Assembly (NCBI GenBank): GCA_046538945.1
Contig: JBKHHW010000046.1
Span: 1 to 20,783 of the forward strand
From: JAEZKC01 sp046538945
GTDB taxonomy: Bacteria; Fibrobacterota; Chitinivibrionia; Chitinivibrionales; Chitinispirillaceae
Length of the DNA stretch: 20,783 bases
Direction of reading: 5' to 3'
Part shown: positions 14,149 to 20,783 of the stretch, one piece after another
Position numbering within the stretch: the stretch's first letter is position 1
Layout: each line of letters starts with the position of its first letter
The notes under the pieces: generated by a model
What the model saw: only the letters and a program-made list of their open reading frames with translations
Told to the model about the DNA's origin: nothing
The model's database searches: none
Program-made: the position numbers and the translations under genes

Positions 14149-14778
14149 ATGCCCAACAAAAACTGCATTCTGCGTCTTTCCCGCTACAAAAACGCGCTTT
14201 ACCGCTTCAAGTCGATCGGCTTCGTCAAGATATTCTCCGACTATCTGGCAGATGCCGTGGGGGTGACCAGCGCCCAGGTAAGGAAGGACTTCTCTCTGTT
14301 CGGCATATCCGGCAACAAGCGGGGAGGCTACCAGATCGACGCTTTGATTGACAAACTAAATTTGATCCTTGGAAAAAACGAGGTACAGAAAGTGGTGCTT
14401 GTCGGGGCTGGAAACCTGGGCAGTGCTCTTGTCAAGTACAAAAATTTCGAAAACGAAGGAATCAAACTGCTGGCGGCTTTCGACATAGATCCCTCAAAGC
14501 ACAACCCCAGACTTCAGATACCCGTTCTGCCTATCGAGCAGCTGGGACAGTTCATCACTGAAAACAAAGTGAAGATCGGGATCATCAGTGTTCCGGAAGT
14601 CGCCGCCCAGAACACACTTGACGTTATGGTGGAAGCGGGGGTCAAGGGAGTTCTCAACTTCGCGCCCCTTCAGCTCAAAGCTCCCGCGGACTGCGTCGTA
14701 AACAACGTCAATCTTGAGCTGGAGCTGGAGAATCTTATATACTTTGTCAATACACCCGAGCCGGACAGACTGGTGTAG
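14149..14778 (+). CDS. rex: redox-sensing transcriptional repressor Rex
   Basis: 209-aa Rex. The N-terminal winged helix (about 5-75) contains LSRYKNALYRFKS and the recognition region SAQVRKDFSLFG. The Rossmann domain begins with VVLVGAGNLGSAL (GxGxxG) and has the acidic end of strand 2 in AAFDIDPSK, as in NAD(H)-binding Rex. The domain-swapped C-terminal helix (NLELELENLIYFV) is present. Rex leaves DNA when NADH/NAD+ is high, derepressing fermentative and hydrogenase genes. ATG 14149 has AGGAGA upstream. It is the last gene of the rightward operon, before a strong terminator. The palindrome at 11571-11588 is its likely operator. Confidence 0.97.
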   Translation: MPNKNCILRLSRYKNALYRFKSIGFVKIFSDYLADAVGVTSAQVRKDFSLFGISGNKRGGYQIDALIDKLNLILGKNEVQKVVLVGAGNLGSALVKYKNFENEGIKLLAAFDIDPSKHNPRLQIPVLPIEQLGQFITENKVKIGIISVPEVAAQNTLDVMVEAGVKGVLNFAPLQLKAPADCVVNNVNLELELENLIYFVNTPEPDRLV

Positions 14779-14806
14779 AGCGGTTGGATTTGAAAAGAGG
14801 AAGTTC

Positions 14807-14843
14807 AGAGCCGGTCTCCCGAATGAGAGACCGGCTCTGTTTT
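14807..14843 (+). terminator. intrinsic terminator after rex
   Basis: A perfect 12-bp stem (14807-14818 with 14827-14838) has an 8-nt loop and is followed by G and four T residues (14840-14843). It ends the rightward operon. The T-run touches the stop codon of the convergent DUF2934 gene. That gene could use the same hairpin, though on the minus strand no T-run follows it. Confidence 0.85.
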
Positions 14844-15135
14844 ACTTGGAGGTTTTCTTCTTAGCTGCTCTCTTCTTGGCGGGAGCAGAGGTTTTCTTCG
14901 CGGGTGCCGCCTTTTTGGGAGCGGCTTTCGCCGGTGTTTCAGTTTTGGGAGCAGGTTCTGCCGCTTTTTCCCTGTGTTTCTCCACTTTGGCTTCCGAAGC
15001 AGACTTCTTCTCAAGCTCTGCCATCACGTCCTTTTCAGCCTGAATCCAGTCCTGAATGTGATAGCCATGCTCACCGTTGCGGTTGAGAAAGAGTTCATAG
15101 GCTCTCTTCTCGATCATTTCTCTGACAGACTCCAT
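14842..15135 (-). CDS. DUF2934 protein with lysine/alanine/proline-rich tail
   Basis: 97-aa protein. Residues 1-45 match the DUF2934 pattern (IEKRAYELFLNRNGEHGYHIQDWIQAEK in two blocks: RAYELF and HIQDW.QAE). The rest is a low-complexity, highly basic tail of Lys, Ala and Pro with repeated PAK/KKA units, like histone H1-type or HU-extension tails that bind DNA or RNA. I chose ATG 15135, 7 nt after a perfect AGGAGG; the TTG at 15138 is too close to it. It is monocistronic and convergent with rex. Function unknown; a nucleoid-associated role is a guess from the tail. Confidence 0.85.
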   Translation of the reverse strand: MESVREMIEKRAYELFLNRNGEHGYHIQDWIQAEKDVMAELEKKSASEAKVEKHREKAAEPAPKTETPAKAAPKKAAPAKKTSAPAKKRAAKKKTSK

Positions 15136-15196
15136 CAACTGTCCTCCTTTTTAGAATTGCCTTTTCTATGTAATCCAAGACTGCGCTGTTTGTGGT

Positions 15197-15226
15197 TTGC
15201 AAATTTCCATGCGTCTTAAGTATAAA
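15197..15226 (+). promoter_or_regulatory. candidate promoter upstream of the dynamin-like GTPase
   Basis: TTGCAA (15197-15202) and TATAAA (15221-15226) are spaced by 18 nt. Transcription would start near 15233 and leave an unusually long leader of about 250 nt. Confidence 0.4.
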
Positions 15227-15232
15227 TTATTG

Positions 15233-15486
15233 CGATGTAGTCCATCAACTAAGGTATGCTTTTTTTAGTTCAGTACGGATCTGGGGAAAATTACCGTCTC
15301 CAGACCTTCCGGGAATTTAAGCGCTTTTGCTTTTCCTGTTCCCCTTCCGCCGGCCTACCTGAGAACCATTGCCGAGTTGTATATTTTCCACTGGATTCGT
15401 GTGTCCGGCCAGTTTTACCTAAATCGCAAAAGCTCGGATGCCCCTTCCAAACACCTGAATACTAATCGAGCAGCACAGGACAGACA
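15233..15486 (+). other. long untranslated leader or non-coding gap
   Basis: The 351-nt gap 15136-15486 between divergent genes has no convincing gene. It holds a T7 run near 15260 and an 8-bp stem-loop (15280-15287 with 15297-15304, one G-U pair, 9-nt loop). Short frames here (for example 15256-15465) lack ribosome sites and protein-like composition. I recognise no riboswitch class. Confidence 0.4.
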
Positions 15487-17313
15487 GTGTCTTCAAAAAA
15501 GAAACAAAAATCTGGCTCCGTTACCGAAAAACCGGATCTCAAAGAGACGGACAGAATGACCGAGCCGCTTTCCTTTGACGAAATAGTTACCCGTGCGCTG
15601 TCATTCTGCGACAAACTGCCCCAGTCCTGCTCGCCCTTTAAAAGTCAACTTTCCGAACTGAAGGACCGGCTATCAGGAGGCAGACTTCAGCTCGCGGTGC
15701 TGGGTCAGTTCAACCGGGGCAAAAGCACATTCATAAATGCTTTACTAGGCGTAAAAATCCTGCCGACATCTGTTCTCCCGCTGACTTCCGTACCTACCAT
15801 GATAGAGTACGGCAATGAATACAGATGCACCGTGCGGTTTCTTGACAGTACCGAAGATCACATTGTACAGGGTTCGGCGAAGGATGTGGAGGCGGCTCTG
15901 AGACTCTATGTGGCGGAAGAAAACAATCCGGAAAACCGCTATCATGTACGGGATGTCAGCATTACCTGCAACAGCCCCCTTCTGATGAACGGCACAGTTC
16001 TCATCGATACTCCGGGTTTCGGTTCAACTTATCAGCACAACACCAAGACCACCATGGATCTTCTGGTGGAATGCGATGCAGCCCTCTTCATTCTCTCTAC
16101 AGATCCCCCGATGACCCAAACGGAGATAGATTTTCTGGGCCAGGTCAAAGCATATGTTTCCAAAATCTTTTTCGTACTGAACAAGATAGATCTTCTCTCC
16201 GACCAGGAGGCGACTCAGATCGACACCTTCATAAGAAGGCTGATGCACCAGAAACTCGGATTCCCCTCCGACACAGCCCTTTACCATACCTGCGCTGTCA
16301 AGGGTGAGTCTGCGCAATCCCATACTCCGGAAGACAGAGAGTGGGTCCGGAGCGGAATAGAAAAGGTCAAAAAAGACGTGCTGGATTTCATGGTCAGGGA
16401 AAAATACTTCACGCTTTCGGAGGCACTTACCGACAAGTTCAAAGAGGCATTGAGCGGTATAAAAGGTGAACTGGAATCAGATTTGGAATCCAAACGTGAT
16501 CCGATCCTGAGAAGCGAAAAAAATCTGAACAGAATAACAGAGCGGATTCAGGATCTTACTCTGGAAATGGAACGCGAACTCAGGGAAGCAAGCGAATGCC
16601 AGAATGAGACTGGAAGTCAGATTCAGGAAAGTCTGACCGGTTTCAGAGAAGAATTTGATTCCTATGTAAATGCCAGACTGGATAAAATTCTGCAGGATGC
16701 CTACTTTCCGGCAGAGGCGGCAAGTATCGCATCCACACTTCTTCCCCAGCTTATAGACGATTACGCCTCCAAACTTTCGTTGAACCTTCTGGAGAAGAAC
16801 AACAGAGTTCTACGCAGGCTGGTCCTGAAACACTGCAGAGAATTCACGTCCCAGATCGAGCAAGCCGCAGAAATCATTGCTTCTGAACTGAAACCACCTT
16901 CCGCTGAAGAGCTGATCAGCGAAGTGGAGGTTCCCCTTCTGCAGCAGGAGTCTTTTTCAGCCGACAACTCATTTCCTTTACCCCCACCCAAAATTTCAGA
17001 TATCTTCAAGTCAAAAGCGAATCGTCTCTCCGCCATCCGAGAGTTCTACCTTCCTCTGTGTGAAAAAGAAATGAACAAGCAGCTGGAAGCAACAGAAGCC
17101 CTCAGCACTTCCCGGCTGGAAGCATCGTGGGAAAGACTGAGAACAAGGATCTCCGATTCCCATATGTCTGTAATCGATTCCTTAAAAAAGCTGCACGAAA
17201 ATGAAAAATCAGCTCTTGGAAACAAACGCGGACAGCTCACACCACAGATCAAGCGAATCGAGGGTTTGCTCAGAGAATCTGAAGAGATCGAGCGGTTGAC
17301 TGTTTTCCGCTAA
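15487..17313 (+). CDS. dynamin-family GTPase
   Basis: 608-aa large GTPase of the bacterial dynamin-like group. The P-loop is GQFNRGKST (73-81), switch region PLTSVPT (98-104), G3 DTPGF (174-178), G4 NKID (232-235). The remainder is mainly helical, with long charged helices (about 300-400 and 530-605) forming the expected stalk. No clear transmembrane paddle is visible, so it is probably peripheral or soluble. The frame opens at GTG 15487, 8 codons after a stop and with AGGA 6 nt upstream; ATG 15556 (585 aa) is the alternative. It is monocistronic. Family members remodel membranes or respond to envelope stress; the role here is unknown. Confidence 0.88.
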   Translation: MSSKKKQKSGSVTEKPDLKETDRMTEPLSFDEIVTRALSFCDKLPQSCSPFKSQLSELKDRLSGGRLQLAVLGQFNRGKSTFINALLGVKILPTSVLPLTSVPTMIEYGNEYRCTVRFLDSTEDHIVQGSAKDVEAALRLYVAEENNPENRYHVRDVSITCNSPLLMNGTVLIDTPGFGSTYQHNTKTTMDLLVECDAALFILSTDPPMTQTEIDFLGQVKAYVSKIFFVLNKIDLLSDQEATQIDTFIRRLMHQKLGFPSDTALYHTCAVKGESAQSHTPEDREWVRSGIEKVKKDVLDFMVREKYFTLSEALTDKFKEALSGIKGELESDLESKRDPILRSEKNLNRITERIQDLTLEMERELREASECQNETGSQIQESLTGFREEFDSYVNARLDKILQDAYFPAEAASIASTLLPQLIDDYASKLSLNLLEKNNRVLRRLVLKHCREFTSQIEQAAEIIASELKPPSAEELISEVEVPLLQQESFSADNSFPLPPPKISDIFKSKANRLSAIREFYLPLCEKEMNKQLEATEALSTSRLEASWERLRTRISDSHMSVIDSLKKLHENEKSALGNKRGQLTPQIKRIEGLLRESEEIERLTVFR

Positions 17314-17360
17314 AAGGCAGCAAATGAGGGGAAAGTAGGGTTCGGAGGGGGTACTGATAC

Positions 17361-17384
17361 GGTGCGGAACAGATTTTCCGCACC
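17361..17384. terminator. hairpin between convergent genes
   Basis: Perfect 9-bp stem GGTGCGGAA/TTCCGCACC with a 6-nt loop, centred between the dynamin-like gene and the convergent phosphohexomutase gene. There is no T-run of note on either strand, so it may be a weak bidirectional terminator or an mRNA-stabilising hairpin. Confidence 0.55.
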
Positions 17385-17404
17385 TTGAGATATCGGCAAA
17401 TTTA

Positions 17405-19159
17405 TCAGGAAATCATACTGTTGAGTTCAGAGGTGATTGTTTCGATCTTCTTTGACACTTCAGCCATCGCCGCATCCAGATCCTTGCCTTTTTCAGACCG
17501 GCATGAGGCGTAGAACTTGATTTTGGGTTCGGTGCCGGAAGGACGGGCAGTAATGACACTCTCGTCATCCAGTATGAACTGCAGCACATTCGATGATGGC
17601 AGGTCGATATTCTTCTCCAATGTGCCGGCAGTGGGATCGAAAGTGGTCCCTTCGCGGTAATCCTTAACCGCCAGAACCTTCTGGCCCGCAAATTCGGTGG
17701 GCGGAGTTTTTCTGAACTTCTCCATGAGGTCGTTCATCACTTTGAGGCCGCTCTCCCCCTTGAACGTCTTGGATAGAAGCATTTCCTGAAAATACCCGTA
17801 CCGGTTCCAGATGTTGCGCAGCTGGTCAAGAAGTGTACGCCCCCGGGTTCTGTGATACAGAGCCATTTCAGCTGTCATGGTCGCAGCCGAAACAGCATCC
17901 TTGTCTCTCACCTCGGTATTGACCAGGTATCCATAGCTCTCTTCCCCGCCGAAAATATATGAAGGGCCATCAGCCTGGGATTCGAACTCACGGATCTTTT
18001 CCCCAATGTACTTGAAACCGGTCAGAGTATTGTACACCTGGGCTCCGTATTCTTCGGCTATCAGACGCTGCAGATCGGTAGTGACAATGGTTTTTATGAA
18101 CGCGGGTTTTGAGGGAAGTGTTCCCACTTCTTTACGGGAGCTAAAGATGTAATCGGCCAGAAGAGCGCCCAGCTGGTTACCGCTGACAAGTACATATTGG
18201 CCGTTTTCATCAGGAACGGCTATGCCCAGACGGTCGGCATCGGGGTCGGTACCCATGACCAGATCCGCCCCCACTTCTTTGGCCAGATCAAGGGAGAGCT
18301 TCATCGCGGAGGCGTCCTCCGGGTTGGGGTAATCCACTGTGGGAAAATTACCGTCGGGTTCTTTCTGCTCCTCGACAAAGATCACCTCAATGCCCATATC
18401 CCTGAGTGCAGTTTCCACCGGCATGGTTCCGGTTCCGTGAAGAGGGGTGAACACCACCTTGAGATCCTTGCCTTTTTCCTTCACCAGTTGGGGGCGAACC
18501 GACTGATCCTTCACCATCTGGATGAAGGGTTCGTCCACTTCCTTGTCGATCATCACCAGACGACCCTCTTCAAGCGCATCCTTTTCGCTTATCACAGAGA
18601 TCTCATTCGTTACCGCCCGTACCTCCTCTATAATGAGTTTGTCATGAGGGGCCACCACCTGGGCTCCGTCATCCCAATAGACTTTGTATCCATTGTATTC
18701 AGGAGGATTATGGCTGGCAGTTACCACAATTCCTGTGGTAGCCTTGAGCTTGCGGACAGCAAACGACAGCTCGGGTGTGGGGCGCAGTGAGGTGAACAGG
18801 TAGGTCTTTATCCCGTTTGCGCACAGAACCAGCGCAGCCTGCATGGCGAAGAGGTCAGAAAAATTGCGGGAGTCGTAAGCGATGACAGCCGAAGCCTGAT
18901 CAGCTGGAACCGCCTTCTTGATATAATTGGCCAGACCCTGAGTCGCTCTGCATACGGTGAAAGGGTTCATGCGGTTGTAGCCGCCTCCGATCACGCCGCG
19001 AAGTCCACCGGTTCCAAAGGCCAGGTCGGTGAAAAAGCGGTCGTTGAGCTCAGTCCAGTCCTCTTTCTTAACCAACTCCTCCACCTGCCCTCTGAAGTAG
19101 GCATCCTGCTCGAGTCTGATGTACTCCTGCGCTTTCTCTTTTAGGGCCTGTGTATCCAT
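17405..19159 (-). CDS. alpha-phosphohexomutase (phosphoglucomutase/phosphomannomutase, PgcA-like)
   Basis: 584-aa enzyme interconverting hexose 1- and 6-phosphates, most likely glucose-P, linking glycogen and cell-wall sugars to glycolysis. The phosphoserine loop is TASHNPP (Ser149), Mg2+ loop DPDADR (305-310; Asp305, 307, 309), sugar-specificity loop GGEES (404-408), and C-terminal phosphate loop RPSGTEPKIKFY. The TASHNPPEYNGYKVY form and the length are those of the PgcA/PGM2 branch rather than short bacterial PMM. ATG 19159 has AAGGAG at about 9 nt; a frame running to 19252 adds 31 unconserved residues and was not used. Substrate preference (glucose versus mannose) is not decidable here. 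Confidence 0.92.
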   Translation of the reverse strand: MDTQALKEKAQEYIRLEQDAYFRGQVEELVKKEDWTELNDRFFTDLAFGTGGLRGVIGGGYNRMNPFTVCRATQGLANYIKKAVPADQASAVIAYDSRNFSDLFAMQAALVLCANGIKTYLFTSLRPTPELSFAVRKLKATTGIVVTASHNPPEYNGYKVYWDDGAQVVAPHDKLIIEEVRAVTNEISVISEKDALEEGRLVMIDKEVDEPFIQMVKDQSVRPQLVKEKGKDLKVVFTPLHGTGTMPVETALRDMGIEVIFVEEQKEPDGNFPTVDYPNPEDASAMKLSLDLAKEVGADLVMGTDPDADRLGIAVPDENGQYVLVSGNQLGALLADYIFSSRKEVGTLPSKPAFIKTIVTTDLQRLIAEEYGAQVYNTLTGFKYIGEKIREFESQADGPSYIFGGEESYGYLVNTEVRDKDAVSAATMTAEMALYHRTRGRTLLDQLRNIWNRYGYFQEMLLSKTFKGESGLKVMNDLMEKFRKTPPTEFAGQKVLAVKDYREGTTFDPTAGTLEKNIDLPSSNVLQFILDDESVITARPSGTEPKIKFYASCRSEKGKDLDAAMAEVSKKIETITSELNSMIS

Positions 19160-19223
19160 ACGGCTTATCTCCTTAAAACAAATGAACGGACCGGAGCCGG
19201 AAGCCCCGCACAATAAGAGCGAT

Positions 19224-19252
19224 AAAATACGTTCGGGAAAAGGGGCGTTCAA
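19224..19252 (-). promoter_or_regulatory. candidate promoter of the phosphohexomutase gene
   Basis: The minus strand reads TTGAAC (19252-19247), a 17-nt spacer and TATTTT (19229-19224), each 4/6 to consensus. It would give a leader of about 58 nt. Confidence 0.4.
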
Positions 19253-19302
19253 AGGATGTTTGAAAGGGAAAACATTTACACGGAAAATGGAAATGTGACA
19301 GT

Positions 19303-19512
19303 CTCAGCACCAACATCAACGGCCCAGGGAACATCATTGTGGATATATTCAGTATCGATGGTAAAAAAGTCGGTACTGTAAGTAGGGAGTTGAACGCGAA
19401 AACATACAGAATACCCCTTTCGGCTTTCGATAAACCGCTTGCCAGAGGATTTTATCTTGTCAAAGTAAAGGTGAAGGGAAAGAGTAGTGCTGTAGTGCGG
19501 ATAATCAAAAGC
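19303..19512 (+). pseudogene. remnant of a C-terminal secretion/sorting domain
   Basis: The plus-strand frame reads like the end of a type-IX-type C-terminal sorting domain: IIVDIFSIDGKKV, then a polar strand, LARGFYLVKVKVKGKSS and AVVRIIKS. This is the usual V-x-IyD-x-xG-xxV ... G-x-Y-x-VKv ... K-x-x pattern. There is no start codon with a ribosome site, a stop lies just upstream (19261), and the normal stop after the last strand is missing, so the frame runs on antisense to the peptidase gene. It is a stranded fragment of a longer secreted-protein gene. The family call rests on pattern only. Confidence 0.55.
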
Positions 19513-19550
19513 ACAACAAAGCGGTTGGCTGATATATACAAGCCAACCGC
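19505..19550 (-). terminator. intrinsic terminator of the M16 peptidase gene
   Basis: A perfect 10-bp stem (19521-19530 with 19541-19550) with a 10-nt A/T-rich loop begins 20 nt after the peptidase stop codon. On the minus strand it is followed by a T-rich tract (TTTGTTGTGCTTTT). Confidence 0.7.
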
Positions 19551-19569
19551 CTACTGTATTCATTCCTGT

Positions 19570-20783
19570 TTACTTGCTTGGAATAAGAGGCTCCCGTTCA
19601 AGCTTGAGTCCCTGCTCCGCGGCTTTGTCGAAGGCTGCAGGGCTGCCCAGAACCGTGACCGCCCATTCTTTGGAGTCGAGTATCCTTCTTGCCGTGTTGC
19701 TGAGATCCTTTGGGGTGGCGCCCAGAATCGATTCGCGGAACTCCTGACGATGCTGCTCTGTGAAACCGGTGAGAATGTTCATGGTCTCCCCCAGTCCCTG
19801 ACCGTGCGGACTCTTCGGCGCATCGATTCTCCCAATTGCCCCCACAATGCTCTGATCAACCTTGTCTTCGGGAATAAGAGAGACCACCTCGCCAAGCCCC
19901 TTCTCGAAGTGCTGCAGAGTCTGGTACAGATTAGGATCCCGGTAGGAGCCGCAGGTAAACACCGGATGGGACACCGACATACCCGCCATCCCGCCGTAAG
20001 CTCCCCCCTCGACCCTCACCTTGTCCCACAGATAACCGGTGGAAAGGTTACGGGAAAGAAGAAACATCCTGCCGCTTTCAACCGGACTGATATCGCTCAG
20101 TTTCCAGGCCCGGGCCACGAAATTGACCGCGGAACTGATCTCTATACCGGTGTATGTGGCCGCAGTGAGCAGAGGTGAGGACAGGTCTGCCATCATACGT
20201 GACTTCTCAGGAAGTTTTTCCATGAAAGCCTCGAGGCTTCCGCTGAATTCCGATGGATTATCCGCTGTAAGTGAAACCACACATGTGCTTCGGTTTATTA
20301 TGAATTCGTGCAGTCTTCTGCAGGAATCGATGACAAAGTCGTAATCCTCTTTTTTGACCCGGGCATCCAGAAAGCGAAGCTGGGTCACTCCCCCCAGCAT
20401 CTCATCCACCATTCTCGATTTGGAAAGATGTGCCGATGCATTGGCCATAGCGAAGTGATGCCCCGCACTTATTACAGACGAAACAAGTCCATTGCGCTCC
20501 TCAAGCAGGATATCCCTTATCTGCTTGTGATTTGACAGATCAGGCTGAAGGAACAGATCGCTTATTATATCGAGCATTTCCCCGAAGCGGGTCGTTAGAG
20601 CTTTTCCATGGAGAAAAGCCATAAAGAACAGTTCGTCATCCGTTCCGATTCTTGTTTTGCAGGTGACCGAGGAGTCGATCCCGCCAGTTGCCAGTGAGAT
20701 CCGTTTTGACATCTGTTCGTAGGACAAATTTCCCGCGCCGCACCTGGTGAGAAGTTCCAGATAGGTAGGCACGAACGTGACGA
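19570..20783 (-). CDS. PreP-like M16C zinc metallopeptidase, C-terminal part (5' end outside window)
   Basis: 403 residues are inside the window, and the frame stays open to the edge (TFVPTYLELLTRCGAGN...), so the annotated GTG near 20772 is internal. The visible part corresponds to the second half of presequence-protease/insulinase-type peptidases: YLELLTRCGAGNLSYEQMSKRI and TGGID match the start of the third M16 domain, and the C-terminal half has GYLWDKVRVEGGAYGGM, the substrate-binding R/Y region of this group. The N-terminal HxxEH zinc site would lie outside the window. These enzymes degrade short peptides inside a closed chamber. It is followed by a clear terminator. Confidence 0.9.
   Translation of the reverse strand, partial: VTFVPTYLELLTRCGAGNLSYEQMSKRISLATGGIDSSVTCKTRIGTDDELFFMAFLHGKALTTRFGEMLDIISDLFLQPDLSNHKQIRDILLEERNGLVSSVISAGHHFAMANASAHLSKSRMVDEMLGGVTQLRFLDARVKKEDYDFVIDSCRRLHEFIINRSTCVVSLTADNPSEFSGSLEAFMEKLPEKSRMMADLSSPLLTAATYTGIEISSAVNFVARAWKLSDISPVESGRMFLLSRNLSTGYLWDKVRVEGGAYGGMAGMSVSHPVFTCGSYRDPNLYQTLQHFEKGLGEVVSLIPEDKVDQSIVGAIGRIDAPKSPHGQGLGETMNILTGFTEQHRQEFRESILGATPKDLSNTARRILDSKEWAVTVLGSPAAFDKAAEQGLKLEREPLIPSK

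Noticed and set aside
15131..15250. TCCATCAACT occurring at 15131 and 15241
   Set aside because: A 10-nt match with different flanks; likely chance.
19160..19252. 31-residue N-terminal extension (signal-like) of the phosphohexomutase
   Set aside because: Lies over the likely promoter and leader; a good ribosome site precedes the internal ATG at 19159, and the enzyme is cytosolic.
19339..20178. Single 279-aa plus-strand gene
   Set aside because: Only the first part resembles a protein domain; the rest is antisense to the peptidase gene and overlaps its terminator.

Overview
The window looks like chromosomal DNA of a strictly anaerobic, H2-producing (fermentative) bacterium. Its core is about 14.5 kb of [FeFe]-hydrogenase biology: a multi-subunit electron-bifurcating-type hydrogenase, all three H-cluster maturases (HydE, HydF, HydG), a TM1266-type small regulator, an embedded aspartase, a set of GHKL/CBS/DRTGG/PHP signalling proteins and the NADH-sensing repressor Rex. 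The lineage cannot be fixed from sequence alone. A remnant of a type-IX-like C-terminal sorting domain at 19303-19512 hints at the Fibrobacterota/Bacteroidota/Chlorobiota side of the tree, but this is a weak inference.

Layout. 1-251: two copies of a 70-71 bp imperfect repeat beyond the 3' end of hydE. 252-11366, minus strand, transcribed right to left: hydC (NuoE-like), a GHKL ATPase, hndB (thioredoxin-like), hydB (NuoF-like), hydA (catalytic), then a strong hairpin plus T8 terminator or attenuator, then TM1266-type regulator, aspA, hydF, hydG, an unrecognised small protein, and hydE. 11367-11611: divergent control region with a clear Rex-type palindrome. 11612-14778, plus strand: DRTGG-like protein, sigma70-like promoter, CBS-CBS-GHKL protein, second DRTGG-like protein, PHP phosphoesterase, rex, and a 12-bp-stem terminator. 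14842-15135: DUF2934 protein with a Lys/Ala/Pro tail. 15487-17313: dynamin-family GTPase. 17405-19159: phosphohexomutase. 19303-19512: sorting-domain remnant. 19570 to the window end: C-terminal part of a PreP-like M16 peptidase.

How it fits together. HydA/B/C plus HndB would form a soluble complex coupling H2 to both NAD(P)(H) and ferredoxin. HydG, HydE and HydF build and deliver its 2Fe subcluster. AspA could supply ammonium for the bridging amine of the dithiomethylamine ligand (inference). Rex, encoded at the end of the divergent operon, probably binds the palindrome in the shared promoter region, making a compact redox-feedback loop. The CBS/GHKL, GHKL-only, two DRTGG-like and PHP proteins sit where a second regulatory layer would be; their jobs are not established.

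Points most worth following: a Cys-to-Gly change in HydG's auxiliary-cluster motif, accompanied by two extra cysteines; the unrecognised small gene wedged between hydG and hydE; the apparent attenuator that splits structural from maturation genes; and the signalling module around the divergent promoter.
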